From: an uncultured Selenomonadales bacterium
GTDB taxonomy: Bacteria > Bacillota > Negativicutes > Selenomonadales > Selenomonadaceae
Direction of reading: 5' to 3'
Assembly: GCA_937877545.1 (NCBI GenBank)
Contig: CALFJE010000052.1
Coordinates: 17,953-81,952, forward strand
Length of the DNA: 64,000 nt
Made by a program: the position numbers and the translations under genes. Of the stretch, positions 33,313 to 42,400 are shown piece after piece (the stretch's first letter is position 1; each line of letters starts with the position of its first letter). The notes beneath the pieces were generated by a model. It ran no database searches and had not been told where the DNA came from. It saw only the letters and a list, made by a program, of their open reading frames with translations.

Positions 33313-33606
33313 GTGATAAGGCACATTTTTATCGGCACGTTCAAGGTTGGAGTTGACGCCGCGATTAAAAGCACGATGCTTGCCGATTTGCGGGCGATGC
33401 GCGACAAAATCCCCGGCATTGCCGATTTGCATGCCGACTTCAGCACGGGTTGGGTAGGCAGTGAAAATTCCGTCGTCATGACCGTTGACTTCGCGACGCG
33501 GGCGGACTTCGACGGCTACATTGCTCACCCCTACCATACCGAGCACGTAGCAAAGCAGGGCGCAGCTTATCTGGCAAGCTACGTTGCGGCGCAGTTTGAG
33601 CTGTGA
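33313..33606 (+). CDS. Dabb (stress-responsive alpha/beta barrel) domain protein
   Basis: 97 residues from GTG with GGGAGG upstream. IRHIFIGTFKVGVD, LRAMRDKIPGIADLHADFSTGW, SVVMTVDFATRADFDGYIAHPYHTEHV match the Dabb ferredoxin-like fold. Members are small dimeric proteins, some stress-induced, usually without known substrate. It overlaps the next gene by 4 bases. Confidence 0.85.
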   Translation: MIRHIFIGTFKVGVDAAIKSTMLADLRAMRDKIPGIADLHADFSTGWVGSENSVVMTVDFATRADFDGYIAHPYHTEHVAKQGAAYLASYVAAQFEL

Positions 33607-34346
33607 AGATTTCAATCGTGCAATTCAAATCGGAGCCGGGCGCGGTCGAGGCAAACTTCGCGACGGCGGCGCGGCTAATCGAATCTGCGCGGGCTTCTGA
33701 CGTGATAATTTTGCCGGAACTTTGGTCGACGGGATATTATCCGACGCCCGTTGAAGACTTCGCCGACGTTGACGGCACGCGCACGACCGAATTTATCTGC
33801 GCGGCGGCTCAACGCGTCAACGCCAACATAATCGGCGGCTCCGTCATAGTTTCAAGCGGCGGGCAGATTTTCAATCGTTGCCTTATCGCCAACCGTCACG
33901 GCGAGCTTGCGGCGGCTTACGACAAGACGCACCTGTTCAGCTTCGCCAAGGAGGATGAAGTCTTCCGCGCAGGTGACAGGCTTGCGACGTTCGAGCTTGA
34001 CGGCGTGCGTTGCGGCGCGGCGATTTGCTACGATTTGCGTTTCCCCGAATTCATGCGGCGACTTGCGTTGGCGGGCGCGGAGATTATTTTTATCCCTGCC
34101 GCGTGGAGCCTCAAGCGTCTGGTTCCGCGTCAAATCTTGACTAAGGCGCGGGCGATTGAGAATCAAGTTTTTATCGTCTTCGCGAACAGCGCGGGCAAAT
34201 CCGAGGTCGTCAATCCTCGCGGCGAAGTCATTGCCGAGGGCGGGCGCGACGCGGAAATTCTGACCGTCGACATTGACTTGAACGAACGGGCGGCGGTTAT
34301 AAGTACGATGAACCTCCTCGCCGACAGAAATCCGCACGTCGATTAA
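33603..34346 (+). CDS. Nitrilase-superfamily carbon-nitrogen hydrolase (amidase)
   Basis: 247 residues from GTG overlapping the Dabb stop. The catalytic triad is visible: Glu in VIILPELWSTGYYP, Lys in AAYDKTHLFSF and Cys in CGAAICYDLRFPEFMR. Length and motifs fit the omega-amidase/Nit2-like branch, which hydrolyses alpha-keto amides or deaminated metabolites; the exact substrate is unknown. A bidirectional terminator follows. Confidence 0.9.
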   Translation: MKISIVQFKSEPGAVEANFATAARLIESARASDVIILPELWSTGYYPTPVEDFADVDGTRTTEFICAAAQRVNANIIGGSVIVSSGGQIFNRCLIANRHGELAAAYDKTHLFSFAKEDEVFRAGDRLATFELDGVRCGAAICYDLRFPEFMRRLALAGAEIIFIPAAWSLKRLVPRQILTKARAIENQVFIVFANSAGKSEVVNPRGEVIAEGGRDAEILTVDIDLNERAAVISTMNLLADRNPHVD

Positions 34347-34350
34347 ACAA

Positions 34351-34383
34351 AAAAACCCTCCACAATCGGAGGGTTAATTTTTT
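34351..34383. terminator. Bidirectional terminator between the nitrilase gene and RTX locus A
   Basis: AACCCTCC (34354-34361) pairs with GGAGGGTT (34368-34375), with A7 before and T6 after, serving convergent genes. Confidence 0.85.
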
Positions 34384-34396
34384 GCTTCCGCGCAGA

Positions 34397-37277
34397 TTAT
34401 TTATCGCCGCCGAAAGTTAAGAGGAATTCGTCCCGCGTGAGCTTGGTTAAGGTATCGGCGGTATCAAGCTTGCCGACCGAATAATCCGCCGCAGTCTCCG
34501 TAATCGAATCGAGTTGGGCGTCGCCGAAGTTATCCTCGTCGAACCAATAAACGTCTGCGGAGGCGGTGAATGTGCGCGTCACGCCGTTGATAATGACCTT
34601 CTTGCCCGCCGCGCCGTTTATCGTAAGCGTTTTATTGCTGTCGTTGCTGAAGGTTAGCGTAACGTCTTTGCCGCCCGTGTAGACAAAAGTGTCCGCGCCG
34701 TAACCTCCCGTCAAGGTGTCGTTACCTGTCGTGCCGACCAGCGAATCAGCTTTTGCTCCACCGACGATTGAATTAGCCCCGCTGATTGTGACGGCTTGGG
34801 TTGCCCCCGAGGCATTGACGCCCTTGTAGCCGTTCGCGTTGAAGGTACCGCCGAAGCCGCTTGTGAGCCGCTGACGTCCACGCCCGTGATATGGCTGAGG
34901 TACTTTGCGCCGTCGCCCGCCAGGGAAACCTTATCAAAGTTCGCTCCGTAATCGGTGATAACATCCTGCCCACCGCTGTAAACGAAGGTATCCGCGCCGT
35001 AGCCTCCCGTTAGCGTATCGTTACCCGCCAAGCCGTTAAGCGTGTCCGCCTTGGCTCCGCCGAGGATTGAGTTGTCGCGAGTGTTGCCCGTAATGGCTAT
35101 GGCGGCGGTCGTCCGCGCAGAGGCATTTGCCGAAGTGTACGACGCGGGAAGCGTGACTTTGGCGGAGCTTGCATTAGTCAACGTCAAAGTTTTGGCTTGC
35201 GTGCCGACAATATTAAGCGTGTCCAAGTCAACCGCACGCCACAATGTTATCCTGCCCTCGCCGACATTGACAATAACGTCGTCGCCGCTCTTAACCGTGG
35301 AATATGTCCCGGTGCCGTCGCCTATCTGCAAAGTTGAATCTTCGCCGAAATAATAGACAGTATCGTTACCGTCGCCCGACGCGTATTGAATCAGGCAGTT
35401 GCTTGCTCCATTTGTTATGGTATCGTTGCCCTTGCCGGCGTTTATCGTGACGTTGGAAGCCTCGCCCAGAAAGCCGCCGAAATAAACATAATCGTCGCCG
35501 TCGCCGCCGTTTATGCTGATGTTTTCGCCCCAGCCTCGAATTTGGTCGTTGCCTGTGCCCGCCGAGATTGTAACGTTTGCGCCCGTGTTATAAATGCCGT
35601 CGGTGCCGTTGCCTGTGTTCACCTTGACGGAGGAGCCGCTGTTGGCAATGTAGTAGTTGCCCGCCGTCGCGCTGATTATCGTATTGTTCGCGGAGTTTTC
35701 GAGAGCCGTCCTGCCCGCGCTGATTGCGGTCGTCTTGCCCGTCGAGTCTTTGATGAGGATTTTATTGGCTTGAGCATTGCCCGCGAAGGTAAGGGAACCG
35801 CTCCCGACTTTGAGGAATATGCTGCCGTCGTCGCTTAACGTGGTCGTGCCGAGGGTGCCGCTCGTCAAGCTGACAGTTACCTCATTGCCGCTCAAACCGC
35901 CGTCAATATCAATCGTATCGTTGCCGTCACCGTTGGCGTAGACCAAAACGCCGTTGCTCATGTAAATGTAATCGTTGCCCTTGCCCGCGTTGACAGTATT
36001 ATCCGAGCCGTAGCTGTAAATGGTATCGTTGCCCGACCAAGCGGCTATGCTGACGGAGGAGCCGTAGCTGTAAATCGAATCGGCATTTGCGCCGCCGCTT
36101 ATCTTTACGTTGTTGAAGCCGTAGTTGCTTATGACGTTTGAAGCGGACGTGCCCTTAATCGTGGTGTTATCGTCGTCGTTGTCAACGACATTGACGGGAA
36201 CGATATTTGCCGTCGACGTGGCGATATTGACTTTGGACAGGGAGGCGGCTCCGCCGAGCGTTATTGTATTGTCGCCGACCTGAACGAGGACATCATAGCC
36301 ACTCGTTACTGCGGTATATTCTGCGCCTTCGACGACCGGCGTATCGAAAGCCCCGAAATCGATATAGTCGTTGCCATCGCCTGCGCGGCAGACGTAAACC
36401 ATGCCCACTGCAGAATAATCCTTATAAACGGAATCATCGCCCGTGCCGCCTATGATTGTTGCATTGTTGCCGTAGTTTTCAATGAAGTCGTTGCCTGCGC
36501 CGCTGTTGATTGACGCGTTGACGCCCCAATTCGTGACAGAATCGTTTCCTGCGCCGGCGTAAATTATAACGTTGGAGCCTCCGTTGTTAATGATGTCGTT
36601 GCCTGCGCCGCCGCTGATTGAAACGTTGACGCCCCAATTCGTGACAGAATCGTTTCCTGCCCCCGCGTCGATTGTGACGTTGGAGCCTCCGTTGTTAATG
36701 ATGTCGTTGCCTGCGCCGCCGCTGATTGAAACGTTGACGCCCCAGTTCGTGACGGAATCGTCGCCCGCGCCTGCGCTCATGCTGACGTTGTTGTCGCCGT
36801 TGAAAATATAATCGTCGCCGTTCGTGCCGTTAAAGGTCTTATCGTGCTCGATATTATCATTCAAGTTGTAATGCGTAACGTCGCTTATAGACGATACGAT
36901 ATTGACGTTGTCCGCAAAAAATAATTAACGAGGGTTATCGTTCCCTTGCCCTCGACCGTGATTGTAACCGTGCTGTCGTTTTTAAGCGTCGTGTAGCTGT
37001 CGGCGATAACCAATGTGCTGTTCGTTACGTCGAAGCCCGATATTGTGTCGTTGCCGCCGCTGTAGACGTAAGCGATGCCCGCGCCGTTTTCGCGCCAAAG
37101 ATAATCGTTGCCCGTGCCGCCGCTGACCGTGACGTTGTGCCCGCTCGTCCAAATTGAGTCGTCGCCCGCGCCCGCGTTTATGCTGACGTTATTGCCGCCT
37201 CGGTTGTTGACGATTGAATCAGCCGCGCCGGTGCCGTTGATAACTTTCCCGTCGTCGTAGTTTTCTCTTGTCGCCAT
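34397..37277 (-). pseudogene. RTX-like repeat protein A, broken into three frames
   Basis: Start ATG 37277 (GAGGT upstream): MATRENYDDGKVINGTGAAD. Frame 1 runs to LVNYF, where a T6 run (about 36926) breaks it; one extra T would continue FADNVNIVSSISDVTHYNL. Frame 2 carries many D(S/T)IxNxGxNV(S/T)I repeats to ITGVDVSGS, where about 45 residues are missing relative to RTX C and the frame shifts again. Frame 3 continues TSGFGGTFNANGYKGVNASG to the end. A further in-frame loss joins VYTGGKD to VTLTFSND. The C-terminus ADVYWFDEDNFGDAQLDSITE...FLLTFGGDK matches RTX C. Sub-frames at 36885-37277, 34711-36864 and 34397-34714 stay open. It is likely inactive unless the T run is a read error. Confidence 0.8.
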
Positions 37278-37304
37278 GAGACCGACCTCTTTTAAAATAT
37301 TTTA

Positions 37305-37335
37305 CAAAAAAATTCCCCGTCCGCAACGGGGAAAA
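37305..37335 (-). terminator. Terminator of RTX C
   Basis: On the minus strand TTCCCCGT-TGCGG-ACGGGGAA then seven T, between RTX C and the start of RTX A. Confidence 0.8.
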
Positions 37336-37351
37336 GGTAACGTCAAGCAGA

Positions 37352-39217
37352 TTATTTATCGTCGCCGAAAGTCAAGAGGAATTCGTCTTGCGTGAGTTTG
37401 GTCAAGTTTTCGGCGGTATCGAGTTTGCCGACTGAGTAATCCGAGGCGGAGATTTTTGTAATGGCGTCGAGTTGCGGCTCCGAGGTAAAGTCGTGTTCGT
37501 CGAACCAATAAACGTCGGCGGCACTGCTCTTGACCGTCGAACTTGTCTTGGTTGAATTGTACATTCTGCCGTTCTCGAAGATGAGCGCGGTACCGTTGAC
37601 GATAACCTTTTTGCCCTTCGCGCCGTTAAGGGTGAGCGTCTTGCTTGAATCGTTGCTGAAAGTCAAAGTAACGTTGGAGCCGCTCGTCCTGACGCCCGTA
37701 ATATTGCTGAGCCACTTCGCGCCCGTCGCATTGAGCTGAATCTTATCGAAGTTCGCCGCATAGTCCGTGATTGTATCCTTGCCGCCCGTGTAGACAAAAG
37801 TATCCGCGCCGTAGCCGCCGGTGAGGGTGTCATTGCCCGCCGTACCCGTTATCGAGTCCGCCTTGGAACTGCCGACGATTGAGACGCCGCTTGAGTTGCC
37901 GCCCTTAATCGTGACGGCTTGAGCCGCCGAGGCGTTAATGTTTTTATAGGAGCCGCCGTTGAATGTGCCGCTGTAAGCCGAGGTCAACGTGACGGCTGTT
38001 TTGTCGTAGGAGAGGATTTGCTTGTCGAGGAAGTAACGCCCCGCGCCGTTGATTAAAACTTTCTTGCCGACGCCGTTATTCAAGGTCAAAGTTTTATTGG
38101 CGTTGTTGCTGAAAGTGAGCGTGACGTTGTTATTCTTGACGGCAACGCCCGTTATATGGCTGAGGTATTTCGCGCCATCGCCCGCGAGCGTGATTTTGTC
38201 GAAGTTGGAGCCGTAATCGGTGATAACGTCCTTGCCACCGCTGTAGACGAAGACATCAGCTCCGTTGCCGCCCGTAAAGGTATCGTCGCCTGAGCCGCCT
38301 GCTATCGAGTTTGCCAAGCGGTTGCCGATAATCTCCAAGCCGTAAGTGACAGCCGAGCCGTCCACCGTGCGTATCTTCGAGCCGTAGTCCGCCACGTCGA
38401 AAATATCTTCGTCGTAGTTGTCCAGGAGCTTAACGGCAGTGCCCGCCGCATTGAGGCTTACTGCGTCCTCGCCGCCGCTTTGAGTATCAATCGGCTCTAC
38501 GCCAAAAATTTCGCCCAAAGTTTTTGTGTCGTTGAAGGCGCGATACGTAACGTCGGCAACCTGCCGAATATCGCTGACGCCCTGCAAGGTTATGTTAAAG
38601 ACGCCGTAGCCCGAATCCGTCAAAACGATATTGTTGCCGTCCTTGCGCCAGGTCAACTCGGTGGTATCGGATTCGACCTCGTCGTAGCGGATGGTGTCGT
38701 TGCTTGAAATGTCCGTGATGATAACGTCGTTGTGATAAGGTCCAAACAGATAATAGGGGTCAAAGCGATAGAGGTTATTGCCCTCGCCGCCCGATATGGA
38801 GGCGGTAGTTGACTCGATGAACCAAAAGGTATCGTTGCCCTCGCCGCCCGTCAAGGTGACTTTGGTATCGCCCAGCGGGATAAACAAATCGTCGCCCTCT
38901 CCGCCGTCGGCATAGGCTTTGACTGAGCCGGTCGTGCGCAGGGTATCGTTGCCGACGCCGCCGAAGAGTGAGGCGTTGCGTCCGTGCATACTCGTGCCTA
39001 TGAAGTCATTGCCGCCCTCGCCGTAGATGACGGCATTGCCGCTTGACGACATGAGCGAAATTTTATCGTCGCCGCCGCCCGCGTAAAGCGTAGCGTAAGC
39101 CGCCGAGACCAACAAATCCTCGCCGTTCTTGGTGCCGTAGATGACTTTATCGCCGTCCCAAAACCATGTGCCGTAGTCCTTATTGATGTAGATGTCGCCC
39201 TTCATGTAGTTATTCAT
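37352..39217 (-). CDS. RTX-like calcium-binding repeat protein C
   Basis: 621 residues, intact, with AAGGAG before ATG and no signal peptide. GGxGxD-type repeats fill residues about 45-150 (AGGGDDKIS, GEGGNDFIGT, TGGEGNDTFWF). A spacer with IRYDEVESDTTELTWRKDGNNIVL follows. There are then two larger blocks of GNDTLTGGYGADTFVYTGGKD(T)ITDY...LTFSN.S(K/N)KTLTLN. The C-terminal 50 residues (SAADVYWFDEHDFTSEPQLDAIT...LTKLTQDEFLLTFGDDK) are shared with RTX A and are probably the secretion or anchoring module. Such repeats bind calcium and fold as a parallel beta-roll after type I export. Function unknown; adhesin or surface-layer roles are possible. Confidence 0.85.
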   Translation of the reverse strand: MNNYMKGDIYINKDYGTWFWDGDKVIYGTKNGEDLLVSAAYATLYAGGGDDKISLMSSSGNAVIYGEGGNDFIGTSMHGRNASLFGGVGNDTLRTTGSVKAYADGGEGDDLFIPLGDTKVTLTGGEGNDTFWFIESTTASISGGEGNNLYRFDPYYLFGPYHNDVIITDISSNDTIRYDEVESDTTELTWRKDGNNIVLTDSGYGVFNITLQGVSDIRQVADVTYRAFNDTKTLGEIFGVEPIDTQSGGEDAVSLNAAGTAVKLLDNYDEDIFDVADYGSKIRTVDGSAVTYGLEIIGNRLANSIAGGSGDDTFTGGNGADVFVYSGGKDVITDYGSNFDKITLAGDGAKYLSHITGVAVKNNNVTLTFSNNANKTLTLNNGVGKKVLINGAGRYFLDKQILSYDKTAVTLTSAYSGTFNGGSYKNINASAAQAVTIKGGNSSGVSIVGSSKADSITGTAGNDTLTGGYGADTFVYTGGKDTITDYAANFDKIQLNATGAKWLSNITGVRTSGSNVTLTFSNDSSKTLTLNGAKGKKVIVNGTALIFENGRMYNSTKTSSTVKSSAADVYWFDEHDFTSEPQLDAITKISASDYSVGKLDTAENLTKLTQDEFLLTFGDDK

Positions 39218-39318
39218 ATGCCTTCACTCCTTACTCAAACTAAAGAAAAGGTTACAATTTCGTCAATAGTACACGATAGCGCGGCGTCGGGCAAATGTGC
39301 TTACCTTATATTTCGATT

Positions 39319-39348
39319 AAAAAATCCCCGCTGCTTTGACGGGGATTT
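39319..39348 (-). terminator. Terminator downstream of RTX D
   Basis: On the minus strand AATCCCCGTC-AAAGCAG-CGGGGATT then six T, beyond the R3 repeat that follows the RTX D stop. Confidence 0.75.
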
Positions 39349-39354
39349 AAAAGT

Positions 39355-39440
39355 TTCCGCGCAGCCCGCTTTGAAAGCGGGGGAACAATGGTCGCGCCGT
39401 ACTCTACGACGTTGGAAGCTGTCGAGCCGCGCCGCAACGA
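39355..39440. repeat. Dispersed hairpin repeat, copy R3
   Basis: CCGCGCAG, the palindrome CCCGCTTTGAAAGCGGG (39365-39381), GGTCGCGCCGTACTCTACGA and CGTTGGAAGCTGTCGAGCCG. Reverse orientation relative to R1. It fills most of the 240-base gap between RTX D and RTX C along with a terminator. Confidence 0.75.
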
Positions 39441-39457
39441 ATTATATTCTTAAATCC

Positions 39458-42400
39458 TCATTTTTTTGCAAGCGTCGTGCCGCTGATTTGATAAGCCTTA
39501 CCGTTAACGTTAAATGTTGTCGCCGTGAAGTCTTGCAAGGTAATCGCGCTGTAGGTTGAGCCGACCTTAAAGAGAATCTTGCCCGACCCGCTGTAGTAAG
39601 CCGCCGTCCAATCGCCCGTGATTTGAAGCAGGTCGTTGTTGCCGAAGCCGCTGATAACGTCTTTGCCGTCACCTGAGTTGTAGAGGAAGGTATCGACACC
39701 GTTGCCGCCCCAGAGTGAGTCGTTGCCTGCGCCGCCGCTGATTGAGACGTTCGCGCCGGTGTTGGTGATTTGGTCGTTACCGTTGCCGCCGTTAATCAGA
39801 GCATTAGCCGCCGTGTTCTTGATTGAGTCGTTGCCTGACCAGCCGTTAATCGTCGCGCCTTTGCCGCCTGCCCAGTTGGTTAGGGTATCGTCGCCCGCCC
39901 CGCCGTTGAATCTGACATTCGGCTTGGTATTGCTTCGAGTAAGGTTTTGTACAGCTGTATCGCTGATAATCGTGGAAAGTTCGGAGCCCGTCGAGGTTAT
40001 CAAGGCGAGCGTCTTATCCTTGGCATTTTTAACGGTCAACGTGTTGGAGCCGAGAGTGAGGACAGCATCCGAGCCGCTGAGTTTGGCTGAAGTTATCGCC
40101 GCGCCCAAGCTGATTCGGTCGCCCGCCGCATAATCCGAAATGACATCGTTGCCCGCGCTGAAGATAAACAAATCGTTGCCCGTGTAACCGAAGAGCGTAT
40201 CGTTACCTTCGCCGCCCCAAAGGGTATCGGAGCCGCTGCCGCCGTTGAGGCTGTCATTACCTGCGCCGCCGAGCAAGCTGTCATTGCCCGCGTAGCCGGG
40301 AATCGTATCGTCGCCCGCGCCGCCTTGTATCGTGTTGTCGAGTCCGTTGCATGCTATCTGAATCGAATTGGTGCGTGCCGAGGCATCAGCCGCTTTAACC
40401 GTTGCGGCAAGCGTAACTTTATTGCCGTCGCCGTCAGTCAAAATCTGCGTCGCGTTGAGAGTGCCTGCAATGTTTAACGTATCCAAAGCCGCCGCGCCAA
40501 GGAGAGTGATATTATCGTCGCCGACAGTGATAACAACGTCCGAGCCGCTTTCGACGGAGGAGTAAGTATCTTTGCCGTCGCCGATTTGGAGCGTGGAGGT
40601 TGCATTGAAGCCTTGAATCAAATCATTGCCCTCGGTGTAGACGAACAGAATATCTTCGCCGTAGTTGCGGAGGGTATCGTTACCTGTCCCGCCGCCGAGC
40701 GTCACGTCGTCGCCGTAGTTGCGAATCGCGTCATCACCTGCCCCGCCGTCCAAAGTTACATTGTCGCCGTAATTGCGCACAGAATCATTGCCCAAGCCGC
40801 CGTCGATTGACACGCTGTCGCCGTAAGAGCGAATGGTATCGTTGCCGCCAAGAGCTCTAATCTTCACGCCGTCGAGCGTCTCCTTAATCGTGTCGTCACC
40901 TTGGGTGAGCTTGATAAGCGTCGGGTCAATGATGATTTGCTCCGCGCCTGCTATGTTCAAAGTTTCCGAAGTTGCCGCGCCCGCCAAGGTAATGGTGCCT
41001 TCGCCGACCGTGAGGATAACATCCGCGTCGACGGTATCTTTGGAGTAAGAGGCGGTACCGTCGCCGATTTGGAGTGTCGAATCTGCGCGGAAGCCTTGAA
41101 TCAAATCATTGCCCTCGGTGTAGACAATCAGATTATCGGCAGCGGAGGAGCCGAGGCTGATTAAGTCGTTACCCGCGCCCGCATTGACGGTGGAGTTCGC
41201 GGCGTCGTTGTTGACGGTATCGGAGCCTTCGCCCGCATCAATGCTGACGTTCGCGCCCGTGTTGAGGATATAATCGTTGCCGCCGAGTGCATTGATTATC
41301 ATACCGTTTTGGTCGTTGGTAAGGGATTCTGCCGCGTCGGTGCCCGTGACCAAGTTTGAGCCTTCGATGCCCAAAATGTTGACGGTATTCAAAGTTGCGG
41401 CGTCCAAGAGGAGGATTGAGCCTTCGCCGACGGTAATAACGATGTCCGAGCCGACGGTAGCTTTTGCGTAAGTGCCGGTGCCGTCGCCGATTTGCAATGT
41501 CGAATCTGCGCGGAAGCCGCTTATCGTATCGTTGCCGTCGCCCGCAGAGTATTGAATCAAGGCGTTTTCGGTTTCCCACTCCGTAAAACTGATTGAATCG
41601 TTGCCCTTTCCGCCGCTGACAGACACATTGGAGCTTTCTTCGTCTACGGTAATGGTGTCGTCGCCGTCACCCGCGTTTATCGTGGCGTAATCACCATAAT
41701 AAAGCAAAATGGTATCGTTGCCGTTGCCCGCGTCGACGGAGGCTTTATAAGCGTCCCCTTCGCCCTCGTACAGATAGCCGACTTTGAGGGTATCGTCGCC
41801 GTCACCGCCGTTTATCGTGGCGTTCGTGCCGAAATTGTGTTTGATGAAGTCGTCACCGTCGCCGCCGTCGAGCAAGACGTTATTGGCGTTGAGGTAAATG
41901 CTGCCGTTAAAAATTCTGTCGTTACCGTCGCCGCCGCGAATCGTGGAGCTGTGACCGTAGTTGATGATGGAATCATTTCCCGCGCCGCCGAGGATTGAGA
42001 TGCTGTTGCCTGCTCCCACGTATGAGTCGCCGTTGGTTATGGTATCGTTACCCGCGCCCGCGTCAATCGTTTCGTAATTGCCGCCGCTTTCGATTGAATC
42101 GTCCCCGGCGGTGCCCTCGATAAGCAATGAGCGATATGTGCCGATAATTTGGACGGCGTTCAAGCTTGCGGCTCCGCGCAGGGTTATCAAATCTTCGCCG
42201 ACGCGCACGAACACATCATTGCCGCTCATAACGCTTGCATAAGTATCGGAGCCGTTGCCGATTTTGAGCACGGAGGTCGCGTTGAAACCTTCAATCAAAT
42301 CGGAGCCGCCGTCATATTGGAACAGGACATTTGCGCCGCTGTTGATAATCGTATCGTTACCGGTGCCCGCCTTGATTATCGCGTTATCGGCGGTATTGCT

